A stretch of 9,591 nucleotides of DNA from Alphaproteobacteria bacterium (lineage in GTDB: Bacteria; Pseudomonadota; Alphaproteobacteria; Rickettsiales; UBA998). A program made the position numbers and the translations under genes. The stretch is from the NCBI GenBank assembly GCA_021730835.1, contig JAKFYP010000062.1, positions 1-9,591 of the forward strand, written 5' to 3'. The notes under the pieces are model-generated. The model saw only the letters and a list, made by a program, of their open reading frames with translations, was not told where the DNA came from and did no database searches. Shown here in pieces: positions 1 to 6,531 of this stretch (the first letter of the stretch is position 1; every line of letters begins with the position of its first letter).

Positions 1-126
1 AGCATTGATAAATGTTCGGTTGTCTTTTGCCTCCTTGCCCCAGGCGCCAGCCCTACCAGGCAAAAGCGGCTCTAATAACGACCATACTTTATCCGATATA
101 TCATGACGCCGATGTGCTGCAACCAT
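1..126 (-). CDS. IS5-family transposase, N-terminal 42 residues (runs off the left edge)
   Basis: Reading the minus strand from the ATG at 126-124 gives 42 uninterrupted codons down to base 1. The peptide begins MVAAHRRHDISDKVW and continues with SLLEPLLPGRAGAWG and then KDNRTFINA. This matches the N-terminal pattern of IS5-family (IS427/IS1031-like) DDE transposases: a 'HDISD..W..LEPLLPG' opening, then a Gly/Trp-rich turn and 'KDNR.FINA', which normally leads into 'VFWILRTGAPWRDLP'. The catalytic DDE residues would lie outside the window, so activity cannot be judged. A TATAAT hexamer on the minus strand (161-166) lies about 35 bp upstream of the start and could be its -10 box; no clear -35 or Shine-Dalgarno is seen. 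The family call rests on motif recall rather than a search. Confidence 0.85.
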   Translation of the reverse strand, partial: MVAAHRRHDISDKVWSLLEPLLPGRAGAWGKEAKDNRTFINA

Positions 127-195
127 TGGAAAACCTCATTCTTAGGGTGAATAAGGCTGCATTATAACAAATTCACTATCTCATGACGACACTAT
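1..195 (-). mobile_element. End of an IS5-family insertion element (outer boundary unresolved)
   Basis: The transposase start at 126 implies that the element's terminal inverted repeat lies some tens of bases upstream, around 170-199. I cannot fix the exact end because the other terminus is outside the window. The stretch contains an 8-bp direct repeat, CACTATCT, at 174-181 and 190-197, and the palindrome TCATGA at 181-186 between the copies. The 148-bp foldback repeat starts at about 196, so the element appears to have inserted beside it or into its edge. The boundary given is an estimate. Confidence 0.5.
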
Positions 196-343
196 CTAGC
201 AGTTTGCGGAAAAACTATTTTGGCGGGTGATTTTGTCGTTGTTTTTGTCCTCGAATCCTCATGTACCTTCACGTACACTCCGGTTCTGCGGGCAAAAACG
301 CCTGAAAATCTCCTCGCCAAAACGTTTTTCCGCAAACTGTTAG
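196..343. repeat. 148-bp foldback palindrome at the 3' end of the prepilin peptidase gene
   Basis: The outer arms are CAGTTTGCGGAAAAAC (200-215) and its exact complement at 324-339. They extend outward as CTAG (196-199) against TTAG (340-343), with one non-complementary position. Inward, TTTTGGCG (218-225) pairs with CGCCAAAA (315-322) after a 2-versus-1 base internal loop. Further in, 226-250 pairs imperfectly with 291-314, and the apex is TGTAC (262-266), a CTTCAC loop, and GTACA (273-277). The whole unit can therefore fold as one long hairpin. The right arm supplies the stop codon (340-342) of the prepilin peptidase gene. It could act as a strong transcription barrier, but its size and structure look more like a dispersed palindromic element or MITE-like unit than a simple terminator. 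Confidence 0.8.
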
Positions 344-861
344 AATTGTTGCAGCACTGTATCCCAGCGCTCGGGCAGGCCGGGGATTTCACCCATCCAT
401 AATAGCACGAGAAAAACCCCGGCAATCGCCAGCCCGTAAGGCAACGGCTCGTTATGGGTAAAGACGCGTGGCACACGATCCTGACCCAGCTTCATGGCTA
501 CCCACGGCGCGATAGGGCGCGCAAGCAGGAGCGCCAGCCCGAACATGCCTCCTGCCACGGCGGTCCACAGGATAAATGACAGCAGGGTTTCTCCCCAGCC
601 GCACCAGAGCGCCAGCGCCGAGAGCAGCTTGATATCCCCGCCTCCGGCGATGCGGAATGCAAACAGCAGGAACCCTCCGGTGAACACAGCGGCAAAACCA
701 TACAATCCTTCCACCCAGTCAATACCGCCGATGGTCAGTACGAAGAGCGGATAAAGCAGCAACACGGAGAGATTCAGCCAGTTGGGGATGCGGTAGCTGG
801 TAAAATCACAATAGAAGACCAGTAACATCAGCGTGCTGAGCAAAAAATGGTATAATGGCAT
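340..861 (-). CDS. A24 (CpaA-type) prepilin peptidase, 173 aa
   Basis: This is an inner-membrane aspartyl protease of the type IV prepilin peptidase family, which removes the short leader of pilin-like precursors at the cytoplasmic face. The two catalytic aspartates are visible: Asp19 in FYCDFTSYRIPNW and Asp76 in the GGGDIKLL (GxGD) motif. The conserved PYGLAIA segment is at 141-147. The protein is mostly hydrophobic, with several membrane helices, and lacks the N-terminal methyltransferase domain of PilD, which matches the short CpaA/TadV class of Flp/Tad pili (about 150-180 aa). I chose the ATG at 861-859 because CGGAGGG (867-873) is a well-placed Shine-Dalgarno and the protein then begins at the first membrane helix; an upstream in-frame ATG at 1017 would add a polar extension overlapping the hydrolase gene. 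No other pilus gene is visible, so its substrate is unknown. The stop codon falls inside the foldback palindrome. Confidence 0.88.
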   Translation of the reverse strand: MPLYHFLLSTLMLLVFYCDFTSYRIPNWLNLSVLLLYPLFVLTIGGIDWVEGLYGFAAVFTGGFLLFAFRIAGGGDIKLLSALALWCGWGETLLSFILWTAVAGGMFGLALLLARPIAPWVAMKLGQDRVPRVFTHNEPLPYGLAIAGVFLVLLWMGEIPGLPERWDTVLQQF

Positions 862-866
862 GCCAA

Positions 867-873
867 CCCTCCG
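867..873 (-). promoter_or_regulatory. Shine-Dalgarno CGGAGGG that fixes the prepilin peptidase start
   Basis: On the minus strand CGGAGGG is followed by five bases (TTGGC) and then the ATG at 861-859. This is the strongest ribosome-binding site in the region and rules in favour of the 173-aa product over the longer reading from 1017. Confidence 0.75.
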
Positions 874-881
874 GGAATATC

Positions 882-890
882 TGCTATACT
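882..890 (+). promoter_or_regulatory. Extended -10 promoter candidate for the alpha/beta hydrolase
   Basis: TGCTATACT is an extended -10 element (TGn followed by a 5/6 match to TATAAT), placing transcription start near 897, about 22 bases before the ATG at 919. No good -35 hexamer lies at the right distance, as is usual for extended -10 promoters. A second extended -10 match, TGGTATAAT (848-856), lies further upstream inside the start of the divergent gene and is an alternative. Confidence 0.45.
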
Positions 891-918
891 GGTTAATGAT
901 TTCCATTTTTGCAAGCCC

Positions 919-1719
919 ATGCGCCGTTCTATGCCGACCTTCCTTGCGATTATCGTCCTGTTGTATCTTGCTCTGCTGCTGGCGCTGACGCTGAGCCAGC
1001 GCAAATTGATTTATCATCCTGAGCGTATTGAGCTAAACCCCCAAGCCTTCGGCCTGAGAGGATTTGAGAAATTGCGCATCGCAGCGGAAGACGGCACGCA
1101 GGTGACCGTCTGGTTTTCCGCGCCAGGTCAGGGAATGCCGGTAATCGTCTATTTCCACGGCAATGCCGGACATCTGGGGATGCGCGCTTACAAGCTGAAC
1201 CCCATGCAGGCAATGGGATTTGGGGTGTTGGCGCTGAGTTATCGGGGGTTTGGCGACAGCGAGGGCACGCCGAGCGAGGCAGGGATTTTCAGCGATGCAC
1301 GGGCTGTACTCGGCTGGCTGAATACGACGCACGGATTACCGCCCGAGCGTGTTTATCTCTACGGCGAATCGCTGGGATCGGGTGTCGCCGTGCGCATGGC
1401 CACGGAATACAAAGTCGCACGGGTGGTGCTGGAAGCGCCGTATACCTCGGTTGCCGACCGGGCGGCGGAGTTATACCCGTATGTGCCGGTGAAGCTGCTG
1501 CTGCGTGACCGGTTCGACTCAATTAGCCGGATTGCCTCGATCCATGCGCCGCTGCTGCTGTTTCATGGCCGCAAGGATACGGTGATTCCCGCCGCGCATG
1601 GAGAAGCCTTACTGGCGGCGGCAAAGGAACCTAAAAAGGGCATCTTTTACGATGAAGTTGACCATACCGGTTTTGACCCGCAGGAAATCGCCCGTCAGAT
1701 CGCCGCCTTCATGCCCTGA
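919..1719 (+). CDS. Membrane-anchored alpha/beta hydrolase (BEM46/ABHD13-like), 266 aa
   Basis: This is a serine hydrolase of the alpha/beta fold. An N-terminal hydrophobic helix (about residues 6-25) should anchor it in the inner membrane, followed by a soluble catalytic domain. The oxyanion-hole motif FHGNAG is at 79-84, the nucleophile is Ser151 in GESLGSG, the acid is Asp220 in GRKDTVIP, and the base is His249 in VDHTGFD, so the triad is complete. The SYRGFGDSEG stretch (107-116) is typical of the BEM46/ABHD13/YfhR-like subgroup, whose substrates are mostly unknown; esterase or peptidase activity is possible. The ATG at 919 has no clear Shine-Dalgarno; Met5 (931) is an alternative start that keeps the anchor. 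It is divergent from the prepilin peptidase and converges on the TpsB gene with only 19 bases between stop codons, with no obvious terminator. Confidence 0.87.
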   Translation: MRRSMPTFLAIIVLLYLALLLALTLSQRKLIYHPERIELNPQAFGLRGFEKLRIAAEDGTQVTVWFSAPGQGMPVIVYFHGNAGHLGMRAYKLNPMQAMGFGVLALSYRGFGDSEGTPSEAGIFSDARAVLGWLNTTHGLPPERVYLYGESLGSGVAVRMATEYKVARVVLEAPYTSVADRAAELYPYVPVKLLLRDRFDSISRIASIHAPLLLFHGRKDTVIPAAHGEALLAAAKEPKKGIFYDEVDHTGFDPQEIARQIAAFMP

Positions 1720-1738
1720 TGACGCCGTACTCTGAGGA

Positions 1739-3433
1739 TCAGAACAAATAATTCAGCGAGAAGAAACCGCGCACGTCGTCGCCGTCAGAGCCTTCAGCCG
1801 AGACATCACGCGTCAGCGGCACGGCAACCTCGAACGTTCCGGCAATATTCTCATACAGACTAAAGCGCACCCCCGCCCCGGTCGAGGTCAGGGATTCGTT
1901 GGCTTCCTCGCCAGCGAAACGGTTACGGTTCCATACCTTGCCGCCATCGTAGAAAATATAGAGCTGGTAGGTATCGAGATAGTATTCCGGCAGGGCATCG
2001 CTGTAGCGCAATTCGGCGCGTGCCGCAACGCCATGATCGCCGGTAATCTCCGCCGGATCGTAGGCAGTGCCGAACGGCTCGCCGCCAATGGCGAATTCTT
2101 CCGAGGCATAAAGCGCATCGAAGGCGTATTGCCCCGAGACACCGACAAAGCCGGAGAAACGGTCAGTCAGGTATTGCAGGCGGGTATAGCTGGTCTCAAT
2201 CCGGGTAAAGGCAGTATCGGCATTGGAGCGCGAGCGCAGATCGTTACGGTCGGTTGCGTCGAAAATATCCAGCCCTTGCACGATTTCACCTTCCAGCCGG
2301 TTGACACCCTTGAGGAAATCATAGGTATCGTAGGCCGCACCAATATAGAGGCTGCGGATATGATCGTCATAGAGATTGAAATTCAACACGTCGGTCTGGG
2401 TATCACGATACCGAAAGCCAATATCCCCGTAAAGATTCTCACGCCGCGAGCGCAGTAGCGGATGACGGGCCGACAGCGAGAAGGACACCGTATCGCCCTC
2501 GACATCAAATTGCTCAAGGCTGCCGCCGGGGCGGGTATCGGTATAGGACGCCAGAGCGCGCAGCGTCGTGCCTTCGGGGCCGACCGGCTGATTGTAGCTG
2601 GCTTCGTAGTAACGCAGTTCATCGAAATTGCCGGAGAAGATGACGCGGCCCTGCAGGCGCTCGGACAAGCCAAGCACCGAGTTACCACCCACCAGCGCGC
2701 CATACTGGATCGGGCCGAGGAAGCGGCTGCCACGGTTATCAATCGAAACATTGCCATCCACCTGCTTGTGCTCCAGCGTCACGGTCAGGCGTGAAGCGCC
2801 GGTTTCGGTCGGTGAGGGGCTGAGAACGCCACGGGCAGTTGTCCCCGTGAGATCGTCCATCAGAAGCAGATAGCGTTCCAGTGCTTCGTTATTAAGCGGG
2901 CGGATCGAAGTGATGCGGCTGGAATAGGCGCGCAGCAGAGCGGCGTTATGCTTTTCCCCGCCCTGAATATCCACACCATCAATGTAGCCTTCGACCACGT
3001 GTATAGTCGCCGTGCCGTTGCTGATGCGCTGGGGCGGCACAATGGCACGGGTCAGGATATAGCCCTTGTTGCGGTAATAGGCGGTAATCTCATTGGCAAT
3101 TTTCTTCAGATCGCCCAGTGTGACGCTTTTGCCCAGCAACGGGTAATAGATACGCTTGAGTTCCGGCTCGGGAAATACCGTCACGCCTTGCAAGTTGATC
3201 TGTGTCAGGGTGAAGTTCGCTCCGCCCTCATCCGCGGTTTCCGGCAACAGCTCCTTTGGCCGGTTGACAACCGGAGCTGCTCCAGGGAGCGGGCGCTCAT
3301 CGCGCTGGAAGCGCTCCTCTATACGGCCCGGATCGGCGGAACCGGGTGCATTGAATGCCTGCGCAGCAGCTTCGCCTGCCAGCGCTACCGTCAGAAAGGA
3401 AGCGGTACTTGCCAGAAAAATACGTTTTATCAT
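1739..3433 (-). CDS. TpsB/ShlB-FhaC family outer-membrane transporter (two-partner secretion), 564 aa
   Basis: This is an Omp85-superfamily beta-barrel that exports a large TpsA exoprotein (adhesin or hemolysin type) across the outer membrane. A Sec signal peptide (residues 1 to about 25, ending AAAQA) is followed by a Pro-rich linker. POTRA-like domains come next: about 73-149 (FTLTQINLQGVTVFPEPEL to IHVVEGYID) and about 150-222. The barrel spans roughly 225-564. The barrel-entry motif DNRGSRFLGP (232-241) and the late motif FYDGGKVWN (494-502) are clear, and the protein ends in the outer-membrane signature NYLF. The length is normal for the family. The loop-6 region reads IGGEPFGTAYDP (449-460); in FhaC this loop carries VRGY, and here Thr456 stands where an Arg is usual. 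The ATG at 3433-3431 is preceded by TGGAG at a spacing of about nine bases. No TpsA gene is in the window. The gene lies downstream of the LapG-like protease gene on the same strand, with a 167-bp gap. Confidence 0.9.
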   Translation of the reverse strand: MIKRIFLASTASFLTVALAGEAAAQAFNAPGSADPGRIEERFQRDERPLPGAAPVVNRPKELLPETADEGGANFTLTQINLQGVTVFPEPELKRIYYPLLGKSVTLGDLKKIANEITAYYRNKGYILTRAIVPPQRISNGTATIHVVEGYIDGVDIQGGEKHNAALLRAYSSRITSIRPLNNEALERYLLLMDDLTGTTARGVLSPSPTETGASRLTVTLEHKQVDGNVSIDNRGSRFLGPIQYGALVGGNSVLGLSERLQGRVIFSGNFDELRYYEASYNQPVGPEGTTLRALASYTDTRPGGSLEQFDVEGDTVSFSLSARHPLLRSRRENLYGDIGFRYRDTQTDVLNFNLYDDHIRSLYIGAAYDTYDFLKGVNRLEGEIVQGLDIFDATDRNDLRSRSNADTAFTRIETSYTRLQYLTDRFSGFVGVSGQYAFDALYASEEFAIGGEPFGTAYDPAEITGDHGVAARAELRYSDALPEYYLDTYQLYIFYDGGKVWNRNRFAGEEANESLTSTGAGVRFSLYENIAGTFEVAVPLTRDVSAEGSDGDDVRGFFSLNYLF

Positions 3434-3487
3434 TATTTTTTACTCCAGATACAATTGCCGGATACGACAGAAACGAAAGGTTAAGGC

Positions 3488-3516
3488 TTTTTAAGACATG
3501 TGCCGGTATTTGTAAA
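3488..3516 (-). promoter_or_regulatory. Sigma-70-like promoter candidate for the TpsB gene
   Basis: On the minus strand, TTTACA (3516-3511, a 5/6 match to TTGACA) is followed after exactly 17 bases by TAAAAA (3493-3488, a 4/6 match to TATAAT). Transcription would start near 3481, leaving a leader of about 47 bases. It suggests that the transporter has its own promoter and need not depend on read-through from the protease gene. The rest of the 3434-3600 gap shows a short direct repeat (GTTAC at both 3575 and 3592) and no convincing terminator. Confidence 0.4.
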
Positions 3517-3600
3517 GTGTGAAGTGTGTATACGCATCGGCAGGCTATATGTTTTTAGGCCGGCGCAATATTTATGTTACAAAAAACGAGGAGTTACGCC

Positions 3601-4236
3601 CTATTGCGGCAGATGACGCCACCAGCTTTTCTCATTGATTGAGTAGATCGGCTCGTAATGATGGATGGCGCTATCCGTTACGACCTGCTGAATCTGGTTA
3701 TCAAGTATATAATTTCGTCCGCTGCGGCTGACGACCAGCACCGAATGCAGCAGGTTCAGATTGTGATCCTGCAACACCACAATACGCATCGAAGTGGGAG
3801 AAACACCCATAATCTTCAGCGTCATATATTTGCTGATGGCGTAATCCTCGCAATCGCCGTCACGCAGGAAAAACTCGTATGGCGTCGCCCAGTAATCCTC
3901 CAGCCCCCAGTTGTCAATATCGAGGAGATAGGGAACCTCGTTGATCTGACGATTGACCAGCCCGAGCATATTCTCAAACGGCATGCTTTTCGCCTCTTCC
4001 ACGAGGTGCATCCAGGTCGTGTAATGACACGGACTGCCAATCGCGGTGCAATCCTGCCGCATACGCCTGCGATGCGGCGGCTCGCGCAGCAACATACCCG
4101 TCCATTTTGTGAAGGGAGTCAACTCACCCGACTGCGTTTCCCGCGAGCCAAACAAATGAATATCGGCGCGAGCTGGCAGCGGGAGCAATAAAAACGGGAT
4201 TATTGCGCGCAGAATACATCGGTTCAGCGGGTTCAT
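3601..4236 (-). CDS. LapG-like periplasmic transglutaminase-fold cysteine protease (BTLCP family), 211 aa
   Basis: A signal peptide (residues 1 to about 24, ending PARA) directs it to the periplasm. The mature domain has the bacterial transglutaminase-like cysteine protease pattern: Cys129 in RDGDCEDYAISKY, His164 in LHSVLVV and Asp179 in YILDNQ form the expected Cys-His-Asp triad. Asp128 and Glu130 flank the nucleophile exactly as the calcium-binding Asp and Glu do in Pseudomonas LapG. WMHLVEEAK (75-83) and the N.. PY..D..NWG..DYWATPYEF stretch (100-122) are also characteristic. The length is normal. In Pseudomonas, LapG clips the N-terminal region of large adhesins (LapA, CdrA) after a di-alanine site and so releases biofilm. 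No good Shine-Dalgarno precedes the ATG at 4236-4234, but no other in-frame start is plausible. It is divergent from the sensor at 4305 across a 68-bp gap and upstream of the TpsB gene, which suggests a TPS-exported substrate. Confidence 0.9.
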   Translation of the reverse strand: MNPLNRCILRAIIPFLLLPLPARADIHLFGSRETQSGELTPFTKWTGMLLREPPHRRRMRQDCTAIGSPCHYTTWMHLVEEAKSMPFENMLGLVNRQINEVPYLLDIDNWGLEDYWATPYEFFLRDGDCEDYAISKYMTLKIMGVSPTSMRIVVLQDHNLNLLHSVLVVSRSGRNYILDNQIQQVVTDSAIHHYEPIYSINEKSWWRHLPQ

Positions 4237-4304
4237 ACAGCCATTATGGGCAGGGAGTATTAAATTTGTATTGTCGCTGCTTCATAGTGCAGTAAGATAC
4301 CGGC

Positions 4305-6422
4305 ATGATTCCACAACTCAGTGATTATCGTCTTAGTCTGCGGGCGCGGCGTCTGGCGCTTGTGGCATGGATACTACTTGTCATTGCGGGATATTTTGCC
4401 CTGATGGCCATACTCGATACCGAACGCCAGCGTGATACGCGCCAGTGGGAAGTGCGCCTGAGCCTGATTGCCGCCGCCCGAAGTCAGGCGGTTGAAGGCT
4501 GGCTGGAAGATCGTAGCACCGCCCTTAAAAACCTCGCGGATAATGTCTCACTCAAACTCTATATGACCGAGGTTATGAGTCCGCATATCAACGATGAATT
4601 TGCCAATGAACCGGCTCAGGTCACGTATCTTCGCAACCTGATTATTTCCTCGGCGCGCACCGGTGGTTTCTCCGCTCCCCCCGTATCGCCCGCCGACCTG
4701 ATTAATGCCAATGTCAAAACGCCGGCCATGCCGGGCATCGTGCTGTCCGACCCGACTGGCGCATCACTGGTCACCACACGAAGCACGCCGACTCCCGCCG
4801 ACCTGCCGGAAGCCCTGCGCGATTTCAGCCACCCCAAAGAACCGGTATTCTCCGGCCCTTTTCCCCTCGGTGAGAATCGCTACGCCATCGCGTTTCGCAA
4901 ACCCGTCTATGGCGTGCAGGCAGATGCCGCTACCTCCGACCCGATGGGGTTTATCTTCGGCATTGCTCTGCTGGATGACGGTTTTTTTAATCTCCTCAAA
5001 CCGGATGCGCACCATCTCTCCGGCGAGGCGTCACTGCTGCTTCAGCGGGAGAACGGGATTTTCGCCTATATCTCACCGCCGGAAGATGGCCACGAGCCGC
5101 TGGAGTTGAAATTCGACAAGAAAAGCAGCGATGCCGGGATCAGAGCGGCGGAGAATCCCTCCGGCCTGATCGAAGCGAGGGATTATCGTGGCGCTGATGT
5201 ATTCGTTGTCGCGCAGCCGGTGAAAGAAACAAACTGGTTCGTTATCCACCGCATCAATCGCGATGTCGCGCTGGCGGAAACCGCTGCCCGTGCCCGCTGG
5301 TTGACCATCAGCTACCTGTTGGCCGTACTGATGCTCTCCGCCGCCTTCGCCGCGCTGTGGAAGCAGGCGGTGGCGCTGCGCGCCCGCGAGAACGCCGCGC
5401 ATTATCGCACGCTGGCGCACCGCATCCGAAGACATGAGGAATTGCTTGAACTGATCGCCCGTAACTCACCGATTGGCACAGTGATCGCCGATAGCGGCCA
5501 GCATTACCGCTACGCTAACCGGCAGGCGGCGGAGAATGTCGGCTGGGTGCGCTCGGAGATGATCGGTAAAACCCTGTCGCTGGTGCATGGGCAGGTGCAC
5601 GGCGAAGAGCTTTCCAACGCCAATCGCAAGGCCATGAGCAGCCACACCGAGCAGCAGCATATCTGGCGCAGCGCGGAAGATGACGAAATCCGCTCTGTGC
5701 GCATGACCCGCCATATCCCCATTGACGCGATTCCGATCCCCGAAGAAGCAGCCGATATTCCGGGCGTGCTGATGATCGAGCAGGACCTGACCGAAATCGT
5801 CCGCAGCGAGGAGCGTCAGCGCCGTACCCTGCGCCGCCTCATTGAAACGCTGGTGATGATTATTGACCGGCGCGACCCAAGCGCAGCACGTCATTCCGCC
5901 TGTGTCGCCCGCATCGCCTATGTGATTGCCAAACATCTCCGGCTCGACCCCGTTGAAATTCACGCCGCTGAGACCGCCGGGCAACTGATGAATCTCGGCA
6001 AGCTGCTTGTGCCGGTGGAAATGCTCACTGCGTCCGGCAAGCTGCGGGGCGAGGATCGGGAATTTATCCGCCGCTCCCTGATGACCACTGCCGATATGCT
6101 GGAGGGAATCGCATTTGAGGGGCCGGTGGTTGAGACTATCCGCCAGTGTCAGGAGCGTATTGACGGCAGCGGGCCACTGGGGCTGGTCGGCGAGGATATC
6201 CTGATTACGGCGCGTATTGTTGGCACGGCTAACCGCTTCGCGGCGATGGCGCGCCCGAGAAGTTATCGCAAGGAAATCGGCTTTGAAAAGGCGACGCAAA
6301 CCATGCTCGAGGAAATCGGTACGGTGCACGACCGGCGGGTTGTTACCGCTCTGCTGCATTATCTGGAGAACGAAGGCGGTCGGCAGGAAATCGAGACCCT
6401 GATGGGGCAGGGCGAGGGGTGA
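4305..6422 (+). CDS. Two-TM sensor with periplasmic, PAS and catalytically degenerate HD-GYP domains, 705 aa
   Basis: Domain order: TM1 about 17-37 (LALVAWILLVIAGYFALMAI), a periplasmic sensor region about 40-328 with Cache-like features (EGWLEDRSTALKNLADN, 64-80), TM2 about 332-351, a PAS domain about 375-500 (LIARNSPIGTVIADSG, YANRQAAENVGW) and an HD-GYP fold about 505-690. HD-GYP landmarks are recognisable but the metal ligands are gone: RHS is kept (529-531), the LHDIGK motif reads LMNLGK (561-566; His to Met, Asp to Asn), the next conserved His is Ser591, HHE reads CQE (615-617), and GYP is lost (DGSGPLGL, 620-627). Phosphodiesterase activity is therefore unlikely; ligand binding or signal transmission is the probable role. 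A weak TTGTCG/TAAGAT pair (4271-4298) would give an almost leaderless mRNA; no Shine-Dalgarno is seen. An in-frame stop at 4293 excludes a longer start. Its placement beside the LapG-like gene suggests LapD-like control of that protease; this is an inference. Confidence 0.88.
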   Translation: MIPQLSDYRLSLRARRLALVAWILLVIAGYFALMAILDTERQRDTRQWEVRLSLIAAARSQAVEGWLEDRSTALKNLADNVSLKLYMTEVMSPHINDEFANEPAQVTYLRNLIISSARTGGFSAPPVSPADLINANVKTPAMPGIVLSDPTGASLVTTRSTPTPADLPEALRDFSHPKEPVFSGPFPLGENRYAIAFRKPVYGVQADAATSDPMGFIFGIALLDDGFFNLLKPDAHHLSGEASLLLQRENGIFAYISPPEDGHEPLELKFDKKSSDAGIRAAENPSGLIEARDYRGADVFVVAQPVKETNWFVIHRINRDVALAETAARARWLTISYLLAVLMLSAAFAALWKQAVALRARENAAHYRTLAHRIRRHEELLELIARNSPIGTVIADSGQHYRYANRQAAENVGWVRSEMIGKTLSLVHGQVHGEELSNANRKAMSSHTEQQHIWRSAEDDEIRSVRMTRHIPIDAIPIPEEAADIPGVLMIEQDLTEIVRSEERQRRTLRRLIETLVMIIDRRDPSAARHSACVARIAYVIAKHLRLDPVEIHAAETAGQLMNLGKLLVPVEMLTASGKLRGEDREFIRRSLMTTADMLEGIAFEGPVVETIRQCQERIDGSGPLGLVGEDILITARIVGTANRFAAMARPRSYRKEIGFEKATQTMLEEIGTVHDRRVVTALLHYLENEGGRQEIETLMGQGEG

Positions 6423-6460
6423 CGCTTCTTTTATAGGGAGCCTCTGGAAAAGTCGTTTGT

Positions 6461-6505
6461 ATAGCCGATTTACGTGTGTGACTGCATATCAATCAAATCG
6501 GCTAT
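6461..6505. repeat. Inverted repeat with 11-bp perfect arms
   Basis: ATAGCCGATTT (6461-6471) is the exact reverse complement of AAATCGGCTAT (6495-6505), separated by 23 bases. It lies 39 bases after the sensor's stop codon and abuts the next hairpin directly. No T-run follows on either strand, so it is not a standard terminator. The segment 6423-6460 before it shows nothing recognisable. Confidence 0.7.
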
Positions 6506-6523
6506 CGCCCGCGACGGCGGGCG
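6506..6523. repeat. GC-rich hairpin, 7-bp stem with GACG tetraloop
   Basis: CGCCCGC (6506-6512) pairs perfectly with GCGGGCG (6517-6523) around a four-base loop. It begins at the base after the preceding inverted repeat ends. The stem is strong enough to pause polymerase or block an exonuclease, but no U-tract follows. Confidence 0.7.
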
Positions 6524-6531
6524 CGCCGCCT

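Noticed and set aside
192..476. Small minus-strand reading across the foldback palindrome
   Set aside because: It lies in the palindrome and in the wrong frame of the prepilin peptidase; the sequence is explained by the repeat.
862..1017. N-terminal extension of the prepilin peptidase to an upstream ATG at 1017
   Set aside because: The added 52 residues are polar and Gln/Arg-rich, overlap the divergent hydrolase gene, and lie upstream of a strong Shine-Dalgarno placed for the ATG at 861.
2948..3484. A 178-codon plus-strand reading opposite the TpsB POTRA region
   Set aside because: It is the shadow of the signal peptide and POTRA domains, which are clear on the minus strand; it has no motifs of its own.
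5466..6359. A 297-codon minus-strand reading opposite the sensor gene
   Set aside because: It is antisense to the PAS and HD-GYP regions, whose conserved motifs are on the plus strand, and its composition has no recognisable fold.
6506..6523. Intrinsic terminator for the sensor gene
   Set aside because: The stem is strong but is followed by GC-rich sequence with no T-run on either strand.
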